Below are positions 8,385 through 15,355 of a DNA stretch of 41,120 nucleotides, piece by piece. The notes under the pieces are model-generated. The model saw nothing but the letters and a program-made list of their open reading frames with translations. It searched no databases and was not told the DNA's origin. The first letter of the stretch is position 1; each line of letters opens with the position of its first letter. Source of the stretch: JABHQR01 sp043812455 (GTDB taxonomy: Archaea > Nanobdellota > Nanobdellia > Woesearchaeales > GW2011-AR9); NCBI GenBank assembly GCA_043812455.1, contig JBDRMB010000003.1:1-41120 (forward strand), given 5' to 3'. A program made the translations under genes and the position numbers.

Positions 8385-9731
8385 TTATTTCAAAGTCAGC
8401 CGTTTGCCGTCAGCCATCAAATGAATGGTTTTATTTTCTACGTAACCCATAGACACCGCCAATTCAACCAAATGTTTTGACAAATCCTCGCCAGCGTGGG
8501 AAGGAATAATCTGTTTAGGTTTAAGCATTTCAATCATTTCGCGATAATCTTCACGATGACCATGTCCAGAGCTATGAATATCAACAAAGAGTCTAAGTCC
8601 CTTATCTTTCATTAATTGTTCTAACTTTCTTCTGTTCTCTTTGTTAGTTTCAACTGGAATTACTGAACAACTGAAAATTGCCAAATCGCCAGGCCTAATT
8701 TTTAATGGCAGTTCCCCTCTTATGATTCGTGCTAGTACTGCTTTTTCTTCACCTTGATGACCAGTACAAATAATTAAATATTTATCAATACCTTCTTTGT
8801 TAATCCTACGCATAACTTTTTCTAAATCTTTTCTTCTCGAATAAATGTTAACATCTTTAGTGAAATTTACAATTTGGACAGTTTCTGCTGCACGAATATA
8901 TTTATTTAATGACCTGCCAAACAAAACAATTCTCCGATTCATCTTTTTACCTAAATCAATCATGCTTCTTAATCTTGCAATTTGAGATGCAAAAGTAGTC
9001 ATTATAACTCCCTTGCCAGTACAATCAGTATGAGAAATTACATCTCTTAACATTTGTTGAGCGATGGCTTCAGAAGGACATTTGCCATTAACATTTGCAT
9101 ATAATGATTCGCAGATTAATAAATCGACGCCCTCTGTAGAAATTTCTTTCAGACGTTTTAAGTTTGGTTTCTGACCTAGAGTTGGGCTATGGTCTAATTT
9201 GAAATCATTAGCATATACTACTTTACCATAGGGTGTATGTATCGCCACTATTGTAGCTTGTGGGATTGAATGGGTTATGTAAACAAACTCTATTGTGATA
9301 TTATTTGATAATTTGTATTTAGAATTTGGATTTTGTGCAATTAGATTATTTGATAGATTAATTTTTTCGTCTTTTAAGATACTTCTAAGAACTTCAATGG
9401 TGTAAGGTGTTCCAATAATTGAAGCTTTTGGAAATAGTCCAGCAGAAAAAGGTATTGCCCCGATATGATCCAAATGGCCATGAGATGGAACAATTGCTAC
9501 TACTTTCTTCTTCCAATCTTTGATATGATTAAAGTTTGGCACTGCATTTACAGATAATAGATCTTTGTAGTCATGTTTTCTGATATCATCATAATGTGTT
9601 TGAGTGTGGTTAATGTATTCTTCCATGTTAAGTCCCATGTCGAGAATAACAACTTCATCATCCACTTTAATGGCAGTACAGTTACGTCCACATTCTGAGA
9701 ATCCACCTACTGTACAAACTTCTATTGGCAT
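8385..9731 (-). CDS. Archaeal RNase J-like metallo-beta-lactamase ribonuclease
   Basis: A 448-residue MBL-fold/beta-CASP nuclease. The zinc-binding motif SHGHLDHIG is at about 83-91. Further conserved pieces are an ITHSIP-type loop with a His, YANDFKLDHSP (motif 4 Asp), the beta-CASP signature TTFASQIARL and the C-terminal HSSGHGHREDYREMIEMLKP. Archaeal RNase J enzymes degrade RNA 5' to 3', and this single-domain form lacks the KH domains of the CPSF-type paralogues. The length fits aRNase J. It lies downstream of tRNA-Leu on the same strand. Confidence 0.88.
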   Translation of the reverse strand: MPIEVCTVGGFSECGRNCTAIKVDDEVVILDMGLNMEEYINHTQTHYDDIRKHDYKDLLSVNAVPNFNHIKDWKKKVVAIVPSHGHLDHIGAIPFSAGLFPKASIIGTPYTIEVLRSILKDEKINLSNNLIAQNPNSKYKLSNNITIEFVYITHSIPQATIVAIHTPYGKVVYANDFKLDHSPTLGQKPNLKRLKEISTEGVDLLICESLYANVNGKCPSEAIAQQMLRDVISHTDCTGKGVIMTTFASQIARLRSMIDLGKKMNRRIVLFGRSLNKYIRAAETVQIVNFTKDVNIYSRRKDLEKVMRRINKEGIDKYLIICTGHQGEEKAVLARIIRGELPLKIRPGDLAIFSCSVIPVETNKENRRKLEQLMKDKGLRLFVDIHSSGHGHREDYREMIEMLKPKQIIPSHAGEDLSKHLVELAVSMGYVENKTIHLMADGKRLTLK

Positions 9732-9779
9732 ATTTCAAGAATTATTTTGATGTTTAAGAATGTTTTGTTAAAATAAAAA

Positions 9780-9863
9780 TGTGGGTGGCAGGGCTCGAAC
9801 CTGCGTAGACACTAAGCCAATGGATTTTGAGTCCATCCCGTTTGACCACTCCGGCACACCCAC
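9780..9863 (-). tRNA. tRNA-Leu (anticodon CAA)
   Basis: The 84-nt gene folds as a class II tRNA. The acceptor stem is GTGGGTG with CACCCAC and discriminator A at 9780. The anticodon arm is ATGGA/TCCAT around loop CTCAAAA with anticodon CAA at 9827-9829. A long variable arm and a T arm with GTTCGAG are present. CCA is not encoded, and a T-run follows immediately. No intron is visible. Confidence 0.95.
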
Positions 9864-9922
9864 GAGTAGAAGTGTTAAATTAAGAAGTATTTTATAAAAC
9901 TTACTAGAAAAGAAAATAAAAA

Positions 9923-10375
9923 TTAAGACATAATCTTTAATTGGTTCTCAATGTCCTTCAATTGACTTTCCAAATCATCCAAATCGCCGTTGCTTACAGG
10001 TGCTGCTCTTGGAGTAAATTCCCTTTTAACACGAGCAGGCGCTTCTTCCATTTCTTCATCGTCGGATTCTTTCATTGAAACTTCTTTCAGCGCAGGTAAT
10101 TTCCCTTTTGGTAATTTAGTTTTAAGTTTGTTAATCAAATTATTCAAATCTTTAATCATTTCCCGTAAAGCAGAAATTGTTACAACTTTTTCATCCTGAA
10201 CATGTTTAAATTGTTCATAACTTTGCATAAAAACGATTACTTCTCTTAATGATTCAAGAATATCTTTACGGACCAGTTTAGGTTCACTGATTTTTACCAT
10301 AAAGCCAGGTTCTTTCTCCTTCACTGGAGCACATCTAGTCTTTCGATACTTTTTAACAGTTTTCCTTTTCGCCAT
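9923..10375 (-). CDS. Basic/acidic coiled-coil protein, unknown function
   Basis: A 150-residue cytoplasmic protein. The N-terminus is very basic (MAKRKTVKKYRKTR), a helical core spans about 32-88 (DILESLREVIVFMQSYEQF), then comes an acidic stretch (ESDDEEMEEAP, about 103-113), a Pro/Ala linker and a short C-terminal coiled coil (DLDDLESQLKDIENQLKIM). It is the last gene of a tight three-gene cluster; its ATG comes right after the stop of the preceding gene. I do not recognise a named family, though clusters of this look occur in DPANN genomes. Partners are probably the two upstream coiled-coil proteins. Confidence 0.65.
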   Translation of the reverse strand: MAKRKTVKKYRKTRCAPVKEKEPGFMVKISEPKLVRKDILESLREVIVFMQSYEQFKHVQDEKVVTISALREMIKDLNNLINKLKTKLPKGKLPALKEVSMKESDDEEMEEAPARVKREFTPRAAPVSNGDLDDLESQLKDIENQLKIMS

Positions 10376-10376
10376 T

Positions 10377-10604
10377 TTAATACGTTTCTGGTTCGTTCAT
10401 TGATTGGTCAATGAATTCTATCTTCTTTTCTACTTCAGCTAAACTGTTTTGCCATTGTTCCAATAACTGATCTTCATCATTTTTGAGATCGTTAATTTTT
10501 AACAACGTATCTTTAGCATCAGCAATTTTATGTTTTACACTTTCAATCAAATCTAAAACATCTTCATATTCATCAACTTTTACAAAAACTGGCATTCTTT
10601 CCAT
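10377..10604 (-). CDS. Small coiled-coil protein with PVFVKVDEY motif
   Basis: A 75-residue helical protein starting MERMPVFVKVDEYEDVL and then forming one long coiled coil. A longer reading from GTG 10613 is possible, but GGTGAT sits 4 nt before ATG 10604 and overlaps that GTG, so the ATG is the better start. The opening motif PV-x3-V-x2-Y-x3-L followed by a coiled coil recurs at the C-terminal end of the upstream protein (GPVHLHVKTYQRILGEL), so the two are probably diverged paralogues that may pair with each other. Function unknown. Confidence 0.65.
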   Translation of the reverse strand: MERMPVFVKVDEYEDVLDLIESVKHKIADAKDTLLKINDLKNDEDQLLEQWQNSLAEVEKKIEFIDQSMNEPETY

Positions 10605-10622
10605 AATTATCACCCTCAGGAT

Positions 10623-11147
10623 TTATGACCTAAACAAGATCTTATCTGCACTCAACAATTTATCATGAATGCATTTTATAGTTATTTTTAATTTCGCGAA
10701 ATCTTTATCTTCATTATACTCAGATTTTTCTAATGATTTATTGATATTAGATAATTCATTAATTTCGTTTTTCATCCCGTCCAATTCTCCCAGGATTCTC
10801 TGATATGTTTTCACATGTAAATGAACCGGTCCTGTTGCTGTTGGAGCTGGAGCCACACCAGGCGCAGGCATTGCCATAATCATTGGCGCAAAATCATTAG
10901 CCATTTCTGACATCGTTGGTCTTGATGCTGCTCTTATTGGTCCTGGAGCACTGTTAAGCGGATGTTCAAAATCTTTCATTGTTCTAGATTCTTGGCCAAG
11001 CCCTGCAGCAGCCTTAAGCTCTTCAGGATGAATTATTCGTTCAGATTCTGGCTTCTTAGAAAAACTTAATACCTTTTCCTCGCTAACATTGCGCATAGGT
11101 ACGGGTACCTTAGATTCATTTTTTTTCTTTCCAAAAAATAGTCCCAT
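10623..11147 (-). CDS. Coiled-coil protein with Ala/Pro-rich linker, unknown function
   Basis: A 174-residue protein starting MGLFFGKKKNESK. Residues about 1-45 are basic and disordered-looking, about 45-105 are rich in Ala, Pro and Met (APMIMAMPAPGVAPAPTATG), and about 105-174 form a coiled coil beginning GPVHLHVKTYQRIL. An in-frame ATG at 11174 falls inside the likely TATA box (GTTTAAAT, 11173-11180), which is centred 29 bp before ATG 11147, so the shorter form is preferred. First gene of a cluster of three. The basic N-terminus plus flexible linker and coiled coil would suit an adaptor or scaffold, which is inference only. Confidence 0.65.
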   Translation of the reverse strand: MGLFFGKKKNESKVPVPMRNVSEEKVLSFSKKPESERIIHPEELKAAAGLGQESRTMKDFEHPLNSAPGPIRAASRPTMSEMANDFAPMIMAMPAPGVAPAPTATGPVHLHVKTYQRILGELDGMKNEINELSNINKSLEKSEYNEDKDFAKLKITIKCIHDKLLSADKILFRS

Positions 11148-11218
11148 ATGTGGGTTTTTAAATGAAACCTGCATTTAAACTTTGTTGAGTACTTGATAGT
11201 GGGAATATGATAAATTAG

Positions 11219-11731
11219 TCAACGCGTTAAATAGTTGGACGGACAGAGCGTAAAAAAATAACCTCGTAAGAATTTTTCAATCCCCGCAATTAAATCTTCA
11301 ATTGTTTTGAAGAAGTTGGAGTTCGTTACATTGTAACGAATAATTTTCCAACAAGTTTCAATACAATTTAGTTGTGGGCTATAAGTTGGAAGAAATTCAA
11401 TAAATATGTTTTTTCCTAGAGAATCTAAATATTCTTTTGATTTCTTTGATTTGTGTGCTGGAGCATTATCAAAGATAAAAACATACTTTTTGTTTTTATC
11501 TAGTGTAGATACAAATCTTTTCATATAATCAATAAAAGAGGTTGTATTTAATCGATCATACCATTCATAATAGAGCTTTTTACCGTCAATTAAAGCTCCA
11601 AATAGATTAGCTTTTTTGTTACTCCACCAAAAAAGCCCTTCGGGTTTTGATCCTTTCAAAGCCCAAACTTTTCTAATAAATGGAACTAACCTAAAAGTTA
11701 CCTCGTCGAAATTAACGATGGTGCAATCCAA
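11219..11731 (-). CDS. IS630 transposase, frame B (DDE catalytic half)
   Basis: The C-terminal DDE_3 catalytic domain. First Asp is in VNFDEVTF, second in FIFDNAPAHKS and Glu in PQLNCIETCWKIIR, the full DDE triad in standard spacing. The frame has no convincing own start (it opens at TTG 11731), and upstream of that codon it continues back to the slippery run, encoding KKKLQEEYLDC. It is therefore expected to be translated only as the A-B fusion. The TGA stop (11219-11221) lies inside the left inverted repeat. Confidence 0.8.
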   Translation of the reverse strand: MDCTIVNFDEVTFRLVPFIRKVWALKGSKPEGLFWWSNKKANLFGALIDGKKLYYEWYDRLNTTSFIDYMKRFVSTLDKNKKYVFIFDNAPAHKSKKSKEYLDSLGKNIFIEFLPTYSPQLNCIETCWKIIRYNVTNSNFFKTIEDLIAGIEKFLRGYFFTLCPSNYLTR

Positions 11732-12183
11732 ATATTCTTCTTGGAGTTTTTTTTAAAGTCCATACGATAGACAGTTCTTGCAGCATAACTAGATTTGTTA
11801 TGCTCAGATCTTGGAGTGATTAAGCTCAGTCCAAATTTATGAAAGAGTTCTTGCATTCTTCTCATGCTATATTTAACTCCAAAATGGTCTTTAACATATT
11901 GGATTGCCATTTTGGTTGTCCAACCAAAGCTTTCTCCACCAAATCTTGGGGGTGGAAAGTCCATAAGGACTTTTTTGAGTTCTTTAAACTGTGCTTTTTT
12001 AAGCATACTTGGGCAACCAGATTTAGGTTTATCTTTAAGAGATTTAGTCTCTCTAAATCTCTTAATCCAGAAGGATGCTTTGGATTTGCTGATATCCAAA
12101 ATTGAAGCAATTTCTCTTGTTGATTTTTTCTTCTTATGAAGATTAATGATTAATTGTCTTTCTTTTTCTTTAGCAGATTTCAT
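11698..12183 (-). CDS. IS630 transposase, frame A (DNA-binding half)
   Basis: A 161-residue N-terminal part with two helix-turn-helix regions. The first covers about 10-45 (LHKKKKSTREIASILDISKS then KASFWIKRF). The second is a winged-helix segment at about 75-120 (the GWTTKMAIQYVKDHFGVKYS region), typical of IS630 transposases. It lacks the catalytic domain. In the zero frame it runs past the slippery site and stops at 11698, which overlaps frame B by 34 bp. It would be made as a free DNA-binding protein when no frameshift occurs, which in other elements of this type can damp transposition. Confidence 0.8.
   Translation of the reverse strand: MKSAKEKERQLIINLHKKKKSTREIASILDISKSKASFWIKRFRETKSLKDKPKSGCPSMLKKAQFKELKKVLMDFPPPRFGGESFGWTTKMAIQYVKDHFGVKYSMRRMQELFHKFGLSLITPRSEHNKSSYAARTVYRMDFKKNSKKNIWIAPSLISTR
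11746..11752 (-). promoter_or_regulatory. Programmed -1 frameshift heptamer A_AAA_AAC
   Basis: The minus strand has a run of eight A followed by C, read in frame A as TTT AAA AAA AAC. The last seven bases form the classical -1 slippery heptamer A_AAA_AAC in the correct phase. A -1 slip here joins frame A to the DDE frame. I did not establish a downstream stimulatory structure. Confidence 0.6.
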
Positions 12184-12289
12184 CTTATCACCTAAAGAAA
12201 GAAAAGATTAACTAATATAAATACTTTGCCCTATTACTTCTCGCGTTGACTATTATGATATATTACTCCTTCTTGGTGACAATAATGGG

Positions 12290-12304
12290 AAGATTTATAT
12301 ATAA
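12290..12304 (+). promoter_or_regulatory. TATA box of the small helical protein gene
   Basis: GATTTATATATAAGC would place transcription start near 12325. That gives a leader of about 20 nt with the ribosome-binding site GGGGGT at 12334-12339, 7 nt before the ATG at 12347. Confidence 0.55.
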
Positions 12305-12346
12305 GCACCACTATCTAGTAATAAAAACCTAACGGGGGTCACAAAA

Positions 12347-12571
12347 ATGAACACACCACTAAATCAATTATTAACATCAGGAGGCTTAGACCTAGCTATG
12401 GCAGTCCTTAATGAAATAAGGGTTAACCCCAGAATAGCTGATCAAAGTGTTGAAGAAGGACGTAGATTAGACGTAAATGTATGCTTAAAAGCTGCTAACT
12501 GCTATCGAGCAGTGGGAGCTGATGATAAAGCAGAAGAAATCATGTCATCCCTTTACAAAGGAGCGTACTAA
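12347..12571 (+). CDS. Small helical protein, unknown function
   Basis: A 74-residue protein, MNTPLNQLL to SSLYKGAY, predicted mostly alpha-helical with a TPR-like last half (VCLKAANCYRAVGADDKAEE, about 46-65). It has a strong TATA box and a strong GGGGGT ribosome-binding site, unusual among the mostly leaderless genes here, which suggests good expression. No signal peptide or membrane helix. I do not recognise the family. The IS630 element ends about 100 bp upstream. Confidence 0.6.
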   Translation: MNTPLNQLLTSGGLDLAMAVLNEIRVNPRIADQSVEEGRRLDVNVCLKAANCYRAVGADDKAEEIMSSLYKGAY

Positions 12572-12621
12572 GATTTATTTTTAACAACTTTTTTAAAACA
12601 TCATTTTTCTTTTCAAACCAT

Positions 12622-13221
12622 ATGGCGTTAAACAAACAAGAATTAAGAAGACAACTGTTTCATGCTTTTGTAGGTTTGGTAATTGTTTTCTTATTTTACT
12701 ATAACATTATTGGTTCTTGGACAATATTCATATTACTAGTATTAGGAATAATAACTTCATTAACCTTAAAGAAAATAAGAATTCCAGTTATAGTAGATTT
12801 CTTAGAGCTATTTCAGCGAGAAGATGAAAAAAACAAATTGCCTGGTAAAGGTGCAATTTTCTTTTTTACTGGAGTCTTATTAGCAATGAAACTTTTTGAT
12901 GAGGATATTGCTTTAGCTGCAATCCTTATCCTTAGTTTAGGGGATTCTGTAAGTCATATTGTTGGTCACAATTATGGAAAAATTAAAAATTTCATAAATG
13001 GTGAAAATAAAAAATTAATGGAAGGTACATTTGCAGGTATAATTGTGGCTTTTTTAGGAGCATTATTTTTTGTATCTCCATTAGAAGCCATTTTGGCATC
13101 AAGTATTGCGATGTTAGCTGAACTTGCCGAACTTAAACTAGCAGAAAAAGTTATTGATGATAATTTACTTATTCCATTAGTTGCTGGAACTGTTATTGTT
13201 GTGATGAGATTATTTCTCTGA
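12622..13221 (+). CDS. Polyprenol/dolichol kinase-like CTP-dependent membrane kinase
   Basis: A 199-residue polytopic membrane protein of the SEC59/phosphatidate cytidylyltransferase-like group. It starts with the family's RRQLFHAFVGL segment (about 9-19). LGDSVSHIVGHNYGK (about 105-119) matches the GD-x2-(A/S)-x3-G-x3-GK signature. KKLMEGTFAGII (about 130-141) matches K-x-(M/S)EGT, and DDNLLIPL near the C-terminus is also conserved. Members phosphorylate a polyprenol or a related lipid with CTP, supplying carriers for glycosylation or archaeal lipid recycling. A TATA-like stretch at 12585-12597 suggests its own leaderless promoter. It ends 1 bp before the convergent gatE stop. Confidence 0.75.
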   Translation: MALNKQELRRQLFHAFVGLVIVFLFYYNIIGSWTIFILLVLGIITSLTLKKIRIPVIVDFLELFQREDEKNKLPGKGAIFFFTGVLLAMKLFDEDIALAAILILSLGDSVSHIVGHNYGKIKNFINGENKKLMEGTFAGIIVAFLGALFFVSPLEAILASSIAMLAELAELKLAEKVIDDNLLIPLVAGTVIVVMRLFL

Positions 13222-13222
13222 A

Positions 13223-15088
13223 TCACTTATGACCTTTCTCTAAAATGTTTCTCAGGGTAGTAGAAATTACTTTACCGCTAGCCTTACCGCCCAAAGCTTT
13301 CATGCACTGACCCATAAGTGCTGGGAAAGGAGCATTTGGATTTGCTTTAATGACTTTCGTGATTTCTTTATGCAACACTTCAGTTCCCAAACTTTCATAA
13401 TTCTTGATATCAAATTTACCTTTGATCATGTCCATTAAAACGTCAAGGACAATATCCTTATGGATCTTCTCCTGATCTAAGTATCTGAACAAGTCAAGTA
13501 AATTCTCTTTAGATAATTTTTCAGGATCTAAATTATATTTACGTTTAATTTCTAATAATGTTGAAGTAATTGTTTCAGCAATGAAAGCAGCTTTCATCTT
13601 AGGATATTTCTTAGTTAACTCTTCAAACAAAGGCATTTTATCAGATTTAGCAATAAATTCTGCCAGATCTTTACTCAGTTTGAACTCTTCTCGATAACGT
13701 ACAAACTTTTCTTCTAACAATTCAGGAATTTCTACTTTGTTAATGTTCATTGGTCTTACTAAAGGTACGTCAGTTTCTGGATACATTCTTGCTGCACCAG
13801 GCATAGGTCTCATATATCTGGTAGTACCATCATCTTGTGGTTTGCGAACCTCATTAGGTACTCCTTTAAACAGTTCTTTAGCACGTTCGTGCACAGCTTC
13901 AAGAGCAATAATCACTTTCTTTTCTTTATCAGCTACCAGTATGAAAGCATCTTTCTTAGCACATTTAAGTTTCTTAGAGATTAATTCTACCTCTTCAGCA
14001 GTAATTCCATAATTTGGAAGTTCGTCAGAATGGAAAATTCCGCCAACTCCTGCTTTGATTTTTGCCCGGCCAGCAAATTCCGTACCTAACCGATAGTTTG
14101 GTTGAAGTTCTCTGCCAATCAGTCCAGCAAAACCTTTCAACTTGATAGCTAGGATTTTTCCTTTATTTTTCAGAGTACTAACAATAATTTTTGATCGTGA
14201 GCTAGATAACGTTTCTGTCAGATCAATAATTTCAATCTTGCCGGCCTTACCTAAATCACTAGTTTTCATACCTTTCTTTTTCAGTTCATCTTTGATCTTA
14301 ATCAACTCGTCTTGACGTTTAATTTCTAGTTCAACCAAAGTTGGGATCATCCGTAAATCTTGAGCACCTTTGATTTCGATTCTTTCGCCTTTTGCGATTG
14401 AAACGTTAACATCCTGCCTGATGGTACCTAAACCTCGTTTAACACCAGGTAATGACCTCAATAATATCCCTAATTTTTTAGCAGTTTCCTGGCATTGTTC
14501 AGGTGATTTAATGTCAGGTTCCGTTGCAATCTCAATTAAGGGAATACCTAACCTGTCAATCCTAAAAATAATTTCATTATCATTTTTACTTTCATGAATA
14601 GGTCTGGCAGCATCTTCTTCCAGAAACAAGCCAGCAATTCTTACTTCACCTTGTTCAGTCGTAATCTTACCATTACGTGCGATCATAGAAGTACGTTGAA
14701 ATCCTGGCGTAACACTACCATTAGCAATAGTTTTTCTCATTACTTGGATAATTGGTAAAACATTAGCGTTAATTAATTTAGAAAATTGTAATACCGTGTA
14801 AAGAGCATTTTTGTTAAGTTCATGTGGCGGTTCTTCATCAGTTTCAACTAAACAAGTAGTATTATAACCTTGGTAAATGAAAGTTTTGTTAAGTAACTGT
14901 TCTTGCTGAGCTGCAACATCTATTTGGCCACCTTCACCAGCAACTGCTCTCATTTTCCGTTTAATTTCAAAGTCTGGCTTTTCATCTCTCAGAATTGTTG
15001 GACAGTCACAGAATAGTTTCTTACCTTCTAACATCTGGTGAATTTCAATACCACATTTTAATCCTAATTCTTGGTAACTTTTAGTCAT
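13223..15088 (-). CDS. gatE: Glutamyl-tRNA(Gln) amidotransferase subunit E
   Basis: A 621-residue GatE, the tRNA-recognising kinase/transamidase subunit of the archaeal GatDE complex that converts Glu-tRNA(Gln) to Gln-tRNA(Gln). Signatures: GLKCGIEIHQML (about 9-20), VETDEEPPHELN, GSVTPGFQRTSMIARNG, EIATEPDIKSPEQC, GLGTIRQDVNVSI, and RYMRPMPGAARMYPETDVP, where the central GAD insertion ends. A YqeY/GatB-like tail (NPNAPFPALMGQCMKALGGK) closes the protein. Length is normal. GGAGAG precedes the ATG by about 7 nt. The partner gatD is not in this window. Confidence 0.95.
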   Translation of the reverse strand: MTKSYQELGLKCGIEIHQMLEGKKLFCDCPTILRDEKPDFEIKRKMRAVAGEGGQIDVAAQQEQLLNKTFIYQGYNTTCLVETDEEPPHELNKNALYTVLQFSKLINANVLPIIQVMRKTIANGSVTPGFQRTSMIARNGKITTEQGEVRIAGLFLEEDAARPIHESKNDNEIIFRIDRLGIPLIEIATEPDIKSPEQCQETAKKLGILLRSLPGVKRGLGTIRQDVNVSIAKGERIEIKGAQDLRMIPTLVELEIKRQDELIKIKDELKKKGMKTSDLGKAGKIEIIDLTETLSSSRSKIIVSTLKNKGKILAIKLKGFAGLIGRELQPNYRLGTEFAGRAKIKAGVGGIFHSDELPNYGITAEEVELISKKLKCAKKDAFILVADKEKKVIIALEAVHERAKELFKGVPNEVRKPQDDGTTRYMRPMPGAARMYPETDVPLVRPMNINKVEIPELLEEKFVRYREEFKLSKDLAEFIAKSDKMPLFEELTKKYPKMKAAFIAETITSTLLEIKRKYNLDPEKLSKENLLDLFRYLDQEKIHKDIVLDVLMDMIKGKFDIKNYESLGTEVLHKEITKVIKANPNAPFPALMGQCMKALGGKASGKVISTTLRNILEKGHK

Positions 15089-15185
15089 AATTATCTCTCC
15101 AAGGAATTTCCTATGATTATATTACTTTAAGAGAAAACCTTTTTCCTTTAAAATGCTTTTCATTATTATGGTTCTGTTTAAAAAA

Positions 15186-15305
15186 GGCCATGTCTGGAAT
15201 AACATTATTTTGTATACTGCCTGCAATAGGCGATGAGCAAACGAAGTGAAGCTTATAATGACACCGGCACGCAGTACGCGAATTCTCACTATTCCGGACA
15301 TGCCC
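15186..15305. mobile_element. MITE-like palindromic element, copy 1 (subfamily B)
   Basis: A 120-bp non-coding element with terminal inverted repeats GGCCATGTCTGGAATA / TATTCCGGACATGCCC. It is bounded by the perfect 9-bp direct repeat TTTAAAAAA (15177-15185 and 15306-15314). The interior shares TACTGCCTGCAATAGGCG and CCGGCACGCAGTA with copy 4. It lies between gatE and the surface-protein gene, and its right end is 15 bp before the TATA box of the latter. Confidence 0.85.
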
Positions 15306-15320
15306 TTTAAAAAAAGAACA

Positions 15321-15331
15321 TTTATATATAA
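15321..15331 (+). promoter_or_regulatory. TATA box of the beta-helix surface protein gene
   Basis: TTTATATATAA starts 15 bp after the right edge of MITE copy 1. Expected initiation is near 15350, between the two candidate ATGs (15344 and 15356), which favours the second. Confidence 0.6.
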
Positions 15332-15355
15332 TGATTATTTAATATGTATCAGAAC

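Larger units (their letters stand above)
11218..12250 (-). mobile_element. IS630-family insertion sequence, complete
   Basis: The 1033-bp element is bounded by inverted repeats GTCAACGCG (11218-11226) and CGCGTTGAC (12242-12250), with weaker similarity further in. It is flanked by TA on each side, the dinucleotide duplicated by IS630/Tc1-type elements. It holds two overlapping transposase frames joined by a -1 frameshift site. Both ends and all three catalytic residues are present, so it may be active. It separates a coiled-coil cluster from a small helical-protein gene and disrupts no visible gene. Confidence 0.85.

Noticed and set aside
11174..11218. Possible fixed-distance promoter targeting by the IS630 element as seen for the MITEs
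   Set aside because: Its edge is about 40 bp from the nearest TATA core and it inserts at a plain TA, so it does not follow the MITE spacing.
15186..15305. Palindromic repeats considered as CRISPR, REP/ERIC-type repeats, rho-independent terminators or integron attC sites
   Set aside because: They are singly dispersed with no spacers, have 9-bp direct repeats at their borders, lie upstream rather than downstream of genes, and no integrase is present.
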